From an uncultured Christensenellaceae bacterium (GTDB lineage: Bacteria; Bacillota; Clostridia; Christensenellales; Christensenellaceae): a stretch of DNA of 62,665 nt. The position numbers and the translations under genes were made by a program. The stretch lies in assembly GCA_934373295.1 (NCBI GenBank), contig CAKROK010000002.1, positions 1 through 62,665 on the forward strand, given 5' to 3'. Below, in pieces: positions 24,835-32,437 of this stretch (position 1 is the stretch's first letter; every line of letters starts with the position of its first letter). Under the pieces are notes generated by a model. The model did no database searches. It was not told where the DNA came from and saw nothing but the letters and a program-made list of their open reading frames with translations.

Positions 24835-25554
24835 TCAAATGGGCAGAAATGCGGCTATTGCGGCGAAGATGATGGAGGGCAGGAGGTTTGCAACGGATAT
24901 CTTCTTGCCCCAAACGAGATTCAGACCCACGCAGAATATCAAAATCGAGCCGACGAGGGAGATATAGCTGAGCGCGAGGTCGGTCATGAGCGGCTTTATG
25001 ACCACCGCTAACAGCGTTATAAGCCCCTGAAGCACGAACACGGGGATGGCGGAGAATATGCAGCCCTTTCCCATCGAACAGGTCATGACTAATATTATGA
25101 CGAAATCCAGCACAGCCTTCGCCGCGAGTACGGACCAATCGCCCGAAATGCCGTCTTTTAACGCGCCGACTATCGCCATGGCGCCGACGGAGACGGTGAG
25201 GGAGGAGGTCACAAAGGCGTTCACAAAGTAGGAATCGCCCGTGCTGTGCGTCTTGACCTTGAGCCACTCGCCAAAGCGCTCAAAAAGCCGCTCTATCCCA
25301 ATAAGTTCACCCACGAGCGCGCCCAGAACGAGGCAAATGGTTATGAGCATACTGTAGCCGACGGTGAGCGCGCCGTCCTTTATGGTGAGCATCTTCTCCA
25401 TAGCGCCCGCGATCGCGATAAACATAACCGCGATGCCGCAGACCTTTCCCAGGCTTTCCTGGTATTGCGCCTTCATAAACCTGCCGCCGAACATGCCTAT
25501 AATGCCGGCCAAAACTATCGCGGCGGAGTTTATTATAGTACCTAAGCCTATCAT
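24835..25554 (-). CDS. DUF554 family membrane protein
   Basis: 239 residues with seven or so hydrophobic helices. MIGLGTIINSAAIVLAGIIG at the N terminus and the later GxxMG/GAxxG patterns are typical of DUF554 (YdfK-like). Function is unknown in the family. A single gene; the upstream side holds a terminator hairpin and a dispersed repeat, so its own promoter must lie close to 25560-25580, but none is clear. Confidence 0.85.
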   Translation of the reverse strand: MIGLGTIINSAAIVLAGIIGMFGGRFMKAQYQESLGKVCGIAVMFIAIAGAMEKMLTIKDGALTVGYSMLITICLVLGALVGELIGIERLFERFGEWLKVKTHSTGDSYFVNAFVTSSLTVSVGAMAIVGALKDGISGDWSVLAAKAVLDFVIILVMTCSMGKGCIFSAIPVFVLQGLITLLAVVIKPLMTDLALSYISLVGSILIFCVGLNLVWGKKISVANLLPSIIFAAIAAFLPI

Positions 25555-25577
25555 ATTTTACCCCTTATCAAATAATG

Positions 25578-25610
25578 CAAAAGAAAAGGGGCGCACTTTA
25601 TGCACGCCCC
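25578..25610 (-). terminator. Terminator downstream of gdhA
   Basis: GGGGCG/CGCCCC hairpin with a loop of about 11 bases, followed on the minus strand by TTTTCTTTT. It lies beyond the repeat element, so the repeat is transcribed as part of the gdhA 3' untranslated region. A second, AT-rich hairpin (GTTTTTCAAA/TTTGAAAAAC) sits at 25757-25783. Confidence 0.7.
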
Positions 25611-25620
25611 GATAATTTTA

Positions 25621-25744
25621 CAGCCTGTCGAAAAAGCTCACCCTTCCGCCCTTTTTCATCGACTCGGTTCAATCGACGTACCTAAGTACGCCTCATTCGT
25701 CTCGCTCGAAAAATGACGAAAAATCGAGCCTTTTCGGCAGTCTG
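25621..25744. repeat. Dispersed hairpin repeat, copy 1 (MITE- or REP-like)
   Basis: A 124-bp element with terminal inverted repeats of 19 bp (CAGCCTGTCGAAAAAGCTC and the mostly complementary GAGCCTTTTCGGCAGTCTG) around a core CAATCGACGTACCTAAGTAC GCCTCATTCG. The core recurs at 49424-49540. It lies in the 3' untranslated region of gdhA. No transposase is present. Confidence 0.7.
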
Positions 25745-25800
25745 ATTTTTAAGGTAGTTTTTCAAAAATAAGATTTGAAAAACAGTTCATAAGTCGATTA

Positions 25801-27147
25801 TCAGACTACGCCGTGAGCCATCATTGCGGAAGCGACCTTCATGAAGCCGGCGATGTTTGCGCCTGCCATATAGTTGCCCTCCATGCCGTATTCCTTAGCA
25901 TAGTCGCAGCAGTTCTTGTAAATGTTCGCCATGATGCCCTTGAGCTTCTCATCGACCTCTTCAAAGGTCCAGGAGTATCTCATGGAGTTCTGGCACATCT
26001 CAAGTGCGGAGACAGCCACGCCGCCCGCATTTGCGGCCTTCGCGGGGCCATAGAGCAGGCCGTTCGCGAGGTAGGTGTTGATAGCCTCGGGGGTAGAGGG
26101 CATGTTCGCGCCCTCGGAGACGACCTTACAGCCGTTCGCGATGAGGATCTTCGCGGATTCTTCGTTGATCTCGTTCTGAGTAGCGCAGGGCAGAGCGATG
26201 TCGCACTTTACGGTCCAAACGCCGGAGCAGCCCTCGTGATATTCAGCCTCGGGATGCTTAACGAGGTATTCCTTGATTCTCTTACGCTCGACCTCCTTGA
26301 GCTGCTTTACGTAGTCGAGGTCGATGCCGTTCTTGTCGTATACATAGCCGTTGGAGTCGGACATGGTGACGACCTTCGCGCCCATCTCGGTGGCCTTTTC
26401 ACAGGCGTAGATGGCGACGTTGCCCGAACCGGAGATGACGACCGTCTTGCCCTTGAAGCTGTCGTTATGGTCGTTTAACATGTCCTCGGTGAAGTAGCAA
26501 AGACCGTAGCCGGTAGCCTCGGTACGCGCGAGCGAGCCGCCCCAGGTCAGTCCCTTGCCCGTTAAAATACCGGAGAACTCGTCCCTGATGCGCTTATACT
26601 GACCGAACATGAAGCCGATCTCTCTTGCGCCCGTGCCGATATCGCCCGCGGGGACGTCCGTATCGGGACCGATGTGCCTATAAAGCTCGGTCATGAAGCT
26701 CTGGCAGAAGCGCATGACTTCCATATCGCTCTTGCCCTTAGGGTCAAAATCAGAGCCGCCCTTTGCGCCGCCGATAGGCAGACCTGTGAGGGCGTTCTTG
26801 AAGATCTGCTCAAAGCCTAAGAACTTTAAGATGCCTTCATATACGGAGGGATGCAGTCTTATGCCGCCCTTATACGGTCCGATAGCGCTGTTGAACTGGA
26901 TCCTGAAGCCCCTGTTTACATGAACCTTGCCGTTGTCATCCACCCACGGAACCCTGAACTTTATAGCTCTTTCGGGCTCGACGATGGAATCGAGGATACC
27001 TCTCTCGATGAACTCGGGATGTCTCTCGATAACGGGTTCAAGGGATAAAAGCACCTCTTCAACGGCCTGGTGAAATTCGGGCTCGTTGGCGTTGCGCTTT
27101 TTAACTGTTTCCATTAGCTCTGCAAGGTAAGCGTTTTTGAAACTCAT
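25801..27147 (-). CDS. gdhA: Glutamate dehydrogenase
   Basis: 448 residues; the start at 27147 is fixed by AAGGAGGAAACTTGC just before it, although the frame is open further upstream. This is a hexameric GDH: GGIRLHPSV substrate loop, GGAKGGSDFDPKGKSD with the catalytic Lys, VPAGDIGTGAREIGFMFGQY, and the Rossmann motif SGSGNVAIYACEKA for NAD(P). Length and sequence fit the anabolic type that makes glutamate from 2-oxoglutarate and ammonia. It is monocistronic with its own promoter. It completes the putative glutamate module with the two genes at 22.0-24.6 kb. Cofactor preference was not determined. Confidence 0.95.
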   Translation of the reverse strand: MSFKNAYLAELMETVKKRNANEPEFHQAVEEVLLSLEPVIERHPEFIERGILDSIVEPERAIKFRVPWVDDNGKVHVNRGFRIQFNSAIGPYKGGIRLHPSVYEGILKFLGFEQIFKNALTGLPIGGAKGGSDFDPKGKSDMEVMRFCQSFMTELYRHIGPDTDVPAGDIGTGAREIGFMFGQYKRIRDEFSGILTGKGLTWGGSLARTEATGYGLCYFTEDMLNDHNDSFKGKTVVISGSGNVAIYACEKATEMGAKVVTMSDSNGYVYDKNGIDLDYVKQLKEVERKRIKEYLVKHPEAEYHEGCSGVWTVKCDIALPCATQNEINEESAKILIANGCKVVSEGANMPSTPEAINTYLANGLLYGPAKAANAGGVAVSALEMCQNSMRYSWTFEEVDEKLKGIMANIYKNCCDYAKEYGMEGNYMAGANIAGFMKVASAMMAHGVV

Positions 27148-27219
27148 GCAAGTTTCCTCCTTAGAAGTTGAATTTGTATCATAGAAAAATCTATTGATCT
27201 CAAAAATATCATCTATTAA

Positions 27220-27248
27220 AAAATACCATGAATCGGCGCTCATGTCAA
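27220..27248 (-). promoter_or_regulatory. gdhA promoter
   Basis: Minus strand TTGACA (27243-27248) and TATTTT (27220-27225), spacer 17 bp, about 70 bp upstream of the chosen ATG. Confidence 0.65.
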
Positions 27249-27313
27249 GACTTCATTTATGGGGAAGAAAACTTTTTATATGGCGATTTATGCAAGAAAC
27301 GAAATATAATATT

Positions 27314-27820
27314 TCACTTTTTGCCAAACATGTTCATTATCTGGGGCAGCATGGACATGAGCGGGCCAATGTCGCCCAAGCCCATGAATTTAAACAGCTC
27401 GGCAGGGTCGGGATTATCCGAAAGAGCGCCGACGATACGCGCGGTATCGAGAGCGCGCGACATCTGATTTAAAAATATCGCGCCCTGCGGGGAGGCATAA
27501 CGCTTTAGGGTGCAGATGAGTCCGCTCAAATTACCGTTCGGAGAAAGACATGCGCAGCTTTTGGGCGGGCGGGAGCATTCGCATTTATCCGGCTTTTTCC
27601 TCATCTCGGAGCAGTCGAGCATATCCTCGATGACGCACCTGTCATGGGCGGAGACGTATGGCAAAATGTCCCGCAAGAGGCAGAGATCTGGCGAGTTATT
27701 TTCAAAAAGCGCGGCGCAGAGCATGAACGCGAGCGGGTCGGTCATTCTTTTTTGCGGGGGGCGCTTATCCTCGCACTTTTGCGCTATGGCGTTAAAATCG
27801 GGGGATATTCCGTTTATCAT
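27314..27820 (-). CDS. Hypothetical cysteine-rich protein
   Basis: 168 residues, family not recognised. It has no signal peptide or clear membrane helix. There are about ten Cys, clustered in the middle (CSEM...CECSRPPKSCACLS) so that a metal site is possible. The last 30 residues, ending MSMLPQIMNMFGKK, form a Met-rich amphipathic helix. It is divergent from another small unknown gene at 27894 and only 73 bp separate them, suggesting shared control. The start ATG 27820 has a modest AGGATGG upstream. Confidence 0.6.
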   Translation of the reverse strand: MINGISPDFNAIAQKCEDKRPPQKRMTDPLAFMLCAALFENNSPDLCLLRDILPYVSAHDRCVIEDMLDCSEMRKKPDKCECSRPPKSCACLSPNGNLSGLICTLKRYASPQGAIFLNQMSRALDTARIVGALSDNPDPAELFKFMGLGDIGPLMSMLPQIMNMFGKK

Positions 27821-27847
27821 TTATTTTCCATCCTCATATACATATTA

Positions 27848-27877
27848 TTGAGCAGAGGCTCTCATTATTTTTATGAT
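27848..27877 (+). promoter_or_regulatory. Promoter of the 93-residue hypothetical gene
   Basis: TTGAGC (27848-27853) and TATGAT (27872-27877) with an 18-bp spacer between the two divergent unknown genes. Confidence 0.45.
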
Positions 27878-27893
27878 AGGGGTATGATATATA

Positions 27894-28175
27894 ATGAAGA
27901 GAGATTTAAAAAGCATGGCTAAAAATAAGGGCAATTCGGAAAACGACGCGAAAAAACAGGGCTTATCACAAGATGAGCTTAAAAGGCGGACGCAGGAGCT
28001 TTCACAGCTGTCGGAGGGGGAGCTCTATGAGCAGCTCTTTAAAAACGCGCGGGAGGCGAAGGAGAAGGGCGAGCTCAGCGGAAGCGACATAGACGGCTTT
28101 TTGAGCATGGTGTCGCCCATGTTAAATGAGGAACAGAGGAGAAGGCTTACGGAGCTGACCGAAAAAATACGTTGA
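27894..28175 (+). CDS. Hypothetical small helical protein
   Basis: 93 residues (or 86 if ATG 27915 is used), family not recognised. It is strongly charged, with Lys-rich N terminus and Glu/Leu-rich helices (DELKRRTQELSQLSEGELYE, MLNEEQRRRLTELTEKI); no membrane segment. Likely a small cytoplasmic helical-bundle protein. The Asp/Ser-containing GSDIDGFLSMVSPML sits between two helices. It is divergent from the Cys-rich unknown gene. No function can be assigned. Confidence 0.6.
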   Translation: MKRDLKSMAKNKGNSENDAKKQGLSQDELKRRTQELSQLSEGELYEQLFKNAREAKEKGELSGSDIDGFLSMVSPMLNEEQRRRLTELTEKIR

Positions 28176-28198
28176 CAGGACGAATGTACATTAAATGG

Positions 28199-28227
28199 TT
28201 GCATTTTTTTGCCGATAAAGTTAAAAT
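28199..28227 (+). promoter_or_regulatory. Promoter of the flippase-EF-P operon
   Basis: TTGCAT (28199-28204) and TAAAAT (28222-28227), spacer 17 bp, about 20 bp before the AAGGAG ribosome binding site at 28247-28252. Confidence 0.65.
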
Positions 28228-28291
28228 ATGAGAGAAATTAATTATTAAGGAGAATCAAGCCACGGAACGCACGAAAAAATCCCTGAAGAAC

Positions 28292-29818
28292 ATGGCCTTC
28301 GGGCTGACGGGACAGATACTTAACATAATAATGAGCTTTATCGCGAGGACGGTGCTCGTCCGCGTGCTGGGTGACGTATACGCAGGCATCGCGGGAAACT
28401 TCACCAACATATTGATGGTGTTCTCCCTCGCGGACCTGGGCATAGGCACGGCGATTATATTCGCGCTGTATAAGCCGATAGCCCTTGAGGATAAGGAAAA
28501 GATACGCTCGCTCATGGGGCTTTACGCAAAGGCATACAGGACGATAGGTCTTGTCATAATAGGGCTCGGGCTGGCGCTCACGCCCTTTATACGCTCGCTC
28601 GTAAAGACGGACGCATATATCCCCGACCTCGAAATAATCTTTTTGCTGTATGTCGCGAATACGGCGTCGAGCTATTTCCTTTCATATAAAGGGACGCTCA
28701 TAACGGCGAATCAAAAGAATTATATCGTCACGAATGTCGTATATGCGACGTCCATAGTGAGCTACGGATTACAGATAGCTATACTCTATCTCACCAAAAA
28801 CTACATCTTCTCGCTGTCCATACAGGTCGTCACGAACATGCTCCAAAACGTGATAACCATGATAATAGCGAACAGGATGTACCCGTATATAAAGGGAAAA
28901 TGCGAGAACAAGCTCTCAAAGCGGGAGCAGAGAGGCATTTTCTCAAACATGCGCGCGCTGGTATTCTACCGCACGGGGCAGGTCGTTATAAACGGAACGG
29001 ACAGCATAGTCATCTCCGCGATGGTAGGCATAGTGGAAAACGGCTTTTACTCGAACTATATGCTGCTGTTCACGACGATAAAGAATCTTTTAAATCAGGT
29101 GTTTAACGCGATAACGGCGAGCGTGGGCAATCTGGCGGCGATAGAGAGCGACGAGCGCAAATACGAGGTTTTCGACATGATATTCTTCGGGAGCTTCTGG
29201 ATGTACGGCTTCTGCTCGGTTTGCTTCTGGGTGCTGGTAACGCCCTTTATCAGCATATGGCTGGGTGAACAGAGAGTTCTATCCGACGTGATAGTGCTGT
29301 TTTTGGTGCTTAACTTCTATCTCATGGGCGTGCGCCACGTGAACAACACGTTTAGGGACACCATGGGCGTTTTCAAGCAGGGAAGATATATCCCGCTCAT
29401 AGCGGCGGTGGTGAACATTGTGGTATCCTGCGCGCTTGCGCCGTCAATGGGCGTTTTGGGTGTAATGATAGGCACGACGGTCTGTCTCGCGGGCGTGCTA
29501 GTATGGGCGGAGCCGATTGTGCTCTTTAAGCACGGCTTTAAGCGCAGCCCGCTGCCCTATTTCGGAAAGTATCTGATGTATCTCGCGATAACGGCGGCAG
29601 CCTGCGCGGGGACAAAGGGACTTTGTGAGCTGATATTCGCGGGACACGTCGGGATATTGAGCTTTATAGGCAGGATGGTCATATGCGTCATAGTGCCTAA
29701 CGCATTTTTCGCGCTGCTGTTCTTCAGGACGAAGAACTTCAAGATGCTCTTCGGTTCGATAAAGAGGACTGTTTTCAGAAAGCTGGGCAGAGGCAAAGCG
29801 GGGAGGCACAGCGCATGA
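28292..29818 (+). CDS. Oligosaccharide flippase (Wzx/MATE-fold) family protein
   Basis: At least 508 residues with about 14 transmembrane helices. The N terminus GLTGQILNIIMSFIARTVLV followed by LGDVYAGIAGNFTNIL is the polysaccharide-flippase pattern; later FSNMRALVFYRTGQVVINGTDSIVIS is the conserved central helix pair. Members flip lipid-linked sugars across the membrane. The ATG at 28292 has no ribosome binding site; a strong AAGGAG lies at 28247-28252, and the in-frame residues between (ERTKKSLKN) are those normally found at the start of this family, so translation probably begins near 28262 at a non-standard ACG codon. It is coupled to the next gene by an ATGA overlap. No glycosyltransferases are adjacent. 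Confidence 0.85.
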   Translation: MAFGLTGQILNIIMSFIARTVLVRVLGDVYAGIAGNFTNILMVFSLADLGIGTAIIFALYKPIALEDKEKIRSLMGLYAKAYRTIGLVIIGLGLALTPFIRSLVKTDAYIPDLEIIFLLYVANTASSYFLSYKGTLITANQKNYIVTNVVYATSIVSYGLQIAILYLTKNYIFSLSIQVVTNMLQNVITMIIANRMYPYIKGKCENKLSKREQRGIFSNMRALVFYRTGQVVINGTDSIVISAMVGIVENGFYSNYMLLFTTIKNLLNQVFNAITASVGNLAAIESDERKYEVFDMIFFGSFWMYGFCSVCFWVLVTPFISIWLGEQRVLSDVIVLFLVLNFYLMGVRHVNNTFRDTMGVFKQGRYIPLIAAVVNIVVSCALAPSMGVLGVMIGTTVCLAGVLVWAEPIVLFKHGFKRSPLPYFGKYLMYLAITAAACAGTKGLCELIFAGHVGILSFIGRMVICVIVPNAFFALLFFRTKNFKMLFGSIKRTVFRKLGRGKAGRHSA

Positions 29819-30678
29819 TAAGGTTTGGCCCGTCGGGCAACTCCGCGGAATTTTACGACGAGGGACATAAGCACACATACGAGGCGATGAAGTGGGTCGC
29901 CGAAAGAGGGCTTAACGCATATGAATACTCCTTTGGCAGAGGCGTGCGCATAGGTGAGCCGACAGCTAAAAAAATCGCGGACGAGGCGGAAAAGTACGGC
30001 GTCGCGATGAGCGTACACGCGCCATTTTTCATAAACCTTGCGACGGACGACGCCGAGAAGATAGCCAAAAACGAGGGGTACTTCCTCGACGCGGCAAAGG
30101 CGGCGCGTCTTTTGGGCGCGGATAGAGTGGTCTTTCACCCGGGCGCCTGCGCGAAGATAGACCGCGGATTGGCAATGGAGCTGACCAAGAAAAATTTTAA
30201 GCACATGCTCGATATGTTAGATGATGCGGGCTTTGGCGATCTGACGTATTGCCCCGAGACTATGGGAAAGATAAACCAGGTGGGCGATTTGGGCGAGGTG
30301 ATAGAGCTTTGCGGCATTGACGAGCGCGTACTGCCCACGATAGATTTCGGCCATCTGCACACGCGCGGACTGGGCGCGATAAACACGAGCGAGGATTTTG
30401 AGCAGATATTGCTCAAGCTGATAGACGGAATAGGCTATGAGCGCACGCGGGACATGCACGTCCACTTTTCAAAGATAGCGTTTACCAAAATGGGTGAAAA
30501 GGCGCATGTGACGTTCGCGGACGAGGGCTTTGGGCCGGATTTTGCGCAGCTTGCGCCATTATTGGTGAAGCATGAGCTGTATCCGCGCATACTCTGTGAG
30601 AGCAAGGACACCATGGCGATGGACGCGGTCGCGATGAAGAAGATGTATGAGGAGGCCTTAAATGAACAGGGTCGATGA
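29815..30678 (+). CDS. Endonuclease IV-like TIM-barrel protein
   Basis: 287 residues, AP endonuclease 2/Nfo family. Metal ligands are visible in order: His in VHAPFFINLA, His in VVFHPGA, Glu in CPETMGK, Asp and His in DFGHLHTRG, His in MHVHFSK and a late Glu in CESKD. Endonuclease IV cuts DNA at abasic sites with three zinc ions. The N terminus MIRFGPSGN is usual for the Firmicutes branch. The gene is coupled to the flippase upstream and the M24 peptidase downstream by short overlaps, although these have no obvious common task. A sugar isomerase-like function is less likely given the full Nfo metal set. Confidence 0.82.
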   Translation: MIRFGPSGNSAEFYDEGHKHTYEAMKWVAERGLNAYEYSFGRGVRIGEPTAKKIADEAEKYGVAMSVHAPFFINLATDDAEKIAKNEGYFLDAAKAARLLGADRVVFHPGACAKIDRGLAMELTKKNFKHMLDMLDDAGFGDLTYCPETMGKINQVGDLGEVIELCGIDERVLPTIDFGHLHTRGLGAINTSEDFEQILLKLIDGIGYERTRDMHVHFSKIAFTKMGEKAHVTFADEGFGPDFAQLAPLLVKHELYPRILCESKDTMAMDAVAMKKMYEEALNEQGR

Positions 30679-31714
30679 GATAAGGACGATACTCGAAAAA
30701 AGAGGACTTGACGGCATAATTCTTTCGGACATATACGAGGTGAGCTGGGCGACGGGCTTCACGGGGGACGACTCCCACTGCGTTGTGACTAAGGACGCCG
30801 CGGTGTTTTTCACGGACTTCAGATATACCGAGCAGGCGGGAAACCAGGTCAAGGACTTTGAGATAGTCGAGACGGGCGGGGATGACCGTGCCTCGAGGAT
30901 GTCGAAATTAGCCAAAGGGCGCGTGGGCATAGATTTTACGCGCACGAGCGTAGCCGAGCTTAAAAGATATGAAAACGAGCTTGACGCGGATGCTTTTGAG
31001 GACGTTTCGGCGGATATCGCCGCGCTTCGCATGATAAAAAGCGAGGACGAGATAAGCCGTATGCGCGAGGGAGCGAGGATAACCGAGGACGCTTTTTCAC
31101 ACATAGTGGGGTATATCAAGGAAGGAATGACGGAAAACGACATCAACGCCGAGCTGATATTCTTCTTTAATAAGAGGGGAGCGGAGCCGTCGTTTAAGCC
31201 CATAATCGCCTCCGGAGAAAACGGTAGTATGCCGCACGCGGTCGTATCGGACAGAAGAGTTTGCCGCGGAGATTTCATCACGATGGACTTTGGCGTGAGA
31301 TATAAGGGGGTATGCACGGATTTTACGCGCACAATTGCCCTCGGGGGTATTGAAAAAGACGAATTAATGGTATATAATACTGTTAAAAGCGCTCAGCAGG
31401 CGGCTTTGTGTGCCTTAAAGCCGGGGGTTACCGGAAAACAGGCGGACGAGGCGGCGCGCAGCGTGATATATAACGCGGGATATAAGGGATATTTCGGTCA
31501 CGGGACAGGTCACGGCGTAGGGCTGGAGATACACGAAGCTCCAAGACTTTCAACAGCCTCGAGGGACGTGCTCGCGCCGGGGATGGTCGTCACGGCGGAG
31601 CCGGGCATATATTTACCCGGGCGTTTCGGAGTACGCATAGAGGACATGCTGCTGATAACGAAGGACGGTTATGAGAACTTCTACACCGCTGACAAAGATA
31701 TTATTATAATTTAA
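30662..31714 (+). CDS. pepP: M24 family Xaa-Pro aminopeptidase
   Basis: 350 residues: N-terminal creatinase-like domain (1-125), then the pita-bread metallopeptidase fold. The five metal ligands are visible: Asp in TMDFGVRYKGVCTDFTRT (two Asp), His in GHGTGHGVGLEIHE, Glu in VTAEPGIYLPG and Glu in VRIEDMLLI. It removes N-terminal residues before proline. It overlaps the preceding gene by 17 bp and ends 13 bp before efp; a peptidase P gene next to efp is a common arrangement in Firmicutes, possibly because both concern proline-containing polypeptides. Confidence 0.92.
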   Translation: MNRVDEIRTILEKRGLDGIILSDIYEVSWATGFTGDDSHCVVTKDAAVFFTDFRYTEQAGNQVKDFEIVETGGDDRASRMSKLAKGRVGIDFTRTSVAELKRYENELDADAFEDVSADIAALRMIKSEDEISRMREGARITEDAFSHIVGYIKEGMTENDINAELIFFFNKRGAEPSFKPIIASGENGSMPHAVVSDRRVCRGDFITMDFGVRYKGVCTDFTRTIALGGIEKDELMVYNTVKSAQQAALCALKPGVTGKQADEAARSVIYNAGYKGYFGHGTGHGVGLEIHEAPRLSTASRDVLAPGMVVTAEPGIYLPGRFGVRIEDMLLITKDGYENFYTADKDIIII

Positions 31715-31727
31715 CGGAGGATTACAG

Positions 31728-32285
31728 ATGGTAACTGCTGGTGATTTCAGAAAGGGTATGACGATTGAAATAGACGGTCAGGTTTGGATGATCGTAGATT
31801 TCCAGCATGTAAAGCCCGGCAAGGGCGCGGCATTCGTACGCACAAAGATCAAGAACGTAATGACGGGAAGCGTTTTAGAGAGAACGTTCTCGCCCACGGA
31901 CAAGTTCCCCAAGGCAATGGTAGAGAGAAAGGACATGCAGTATCTCTACAGCGACGGCGATCTCTATTACTTCATGGATACGGAGACCTATGACCAGCTC
32001 CCCTTAAACAAGGACAAGGTCGAGGACGCGCTCCCCTACATGATAGAGAACATGAACGTGACCATAAAGTTCTTCAAGGGTGAGGCATTCTCCGTTGAGC
32101 CGCCGAACTTCGTAGTTCTTCAGGTAACAGAGACCGAGCCCGGCTTCAAGGGCGATACGGCGACCGCAGGCAACAAGCCCGCTATCGTAGAGACGGGCGC
32201 GAAGATCATGGTTCCCCTGTTCGTAAACACCGGCGATTCCATCAGGATCGACACGAGAACGGGCGAGTACATGGAGCGCGCGTAA
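31728..32285 (+). CDS. efp: Elongation factor P
   Basis: 185 residues, three beta-barrel domains. The N-terminal KOW-like domain carries HVKPGKGAAFVRTK, with the Lys at the loop tip (about residue 32) that reaches the ribosomal P site and is modified in many bacteria; the C-terminal domain ends with GDSIRIDTRTGEYMERA, the EF-P signature. It rescues ribosomes stalled at proline runs. It is the last gene of the operon, with CGGAGG as ribosome binding site and a terminator 18 bp downstream. No modification enzyme is seen in the window. Confidence 0.97.
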   Translation: MVTAGDFRKGMTIEIDGQVWMIVDFQHVKPGKGAAFVRTKIKNVMTGSVLERTFSPTDKFPKAMVERKDMQYLYSDGDLYYFMDTETYDQLPLNKDKVEDALPYMIENMNVTIKFFKGEAFSVEPPNFVVLQVTETEPGFKGDTATAGNKPAIVETGAKIMVPLFVNTGDSIRIDTRTGEYMERA

Positions 32286-32302
32286 TAGCAAAGCAAACTA
32301 AT

Positions 32303-32332
32303 AGAGCTTCACTTATGTGGGGCTCTTTTTTT
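32303..32332 (+). terminator. efp terminator
   Basis: Stem AGAGCTTCAC paired with GTGGGGCTCT (two G-T pairs), loop of 4, then T7, directly after efp. Confidence 0.85.
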
Positions 32333-32347
32333 GCGGCCTAAGACACA

Positions 32348-32376
32348 TTGCCAAATTTTTTTAAAGGTGCTATAAT
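32348..32376 (+). promoter_or_regulatory. Promoter of the second ABC exporter
   Basis: TTGCCA (32348-32353) and TATAAT (32371-32376) with 17 bp spacing. The leader to the TTG start at 32438 is about 55 bases and shows no palindromic operator. Confidence 0.8.
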
Positions 32377-32437
32377 TTTGGAGATAATAGAGATAAATTC
32401 CGGCGGTATTTCGGATATTTTTTGAGGAGGACTTCCC

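Noticed and set aside
24659..24967. 102-codon ORF after the citrate-synthase-like gene
   Set aside because: It spans a clear terminator hairpin and runs antisense into the DUF554 gene.
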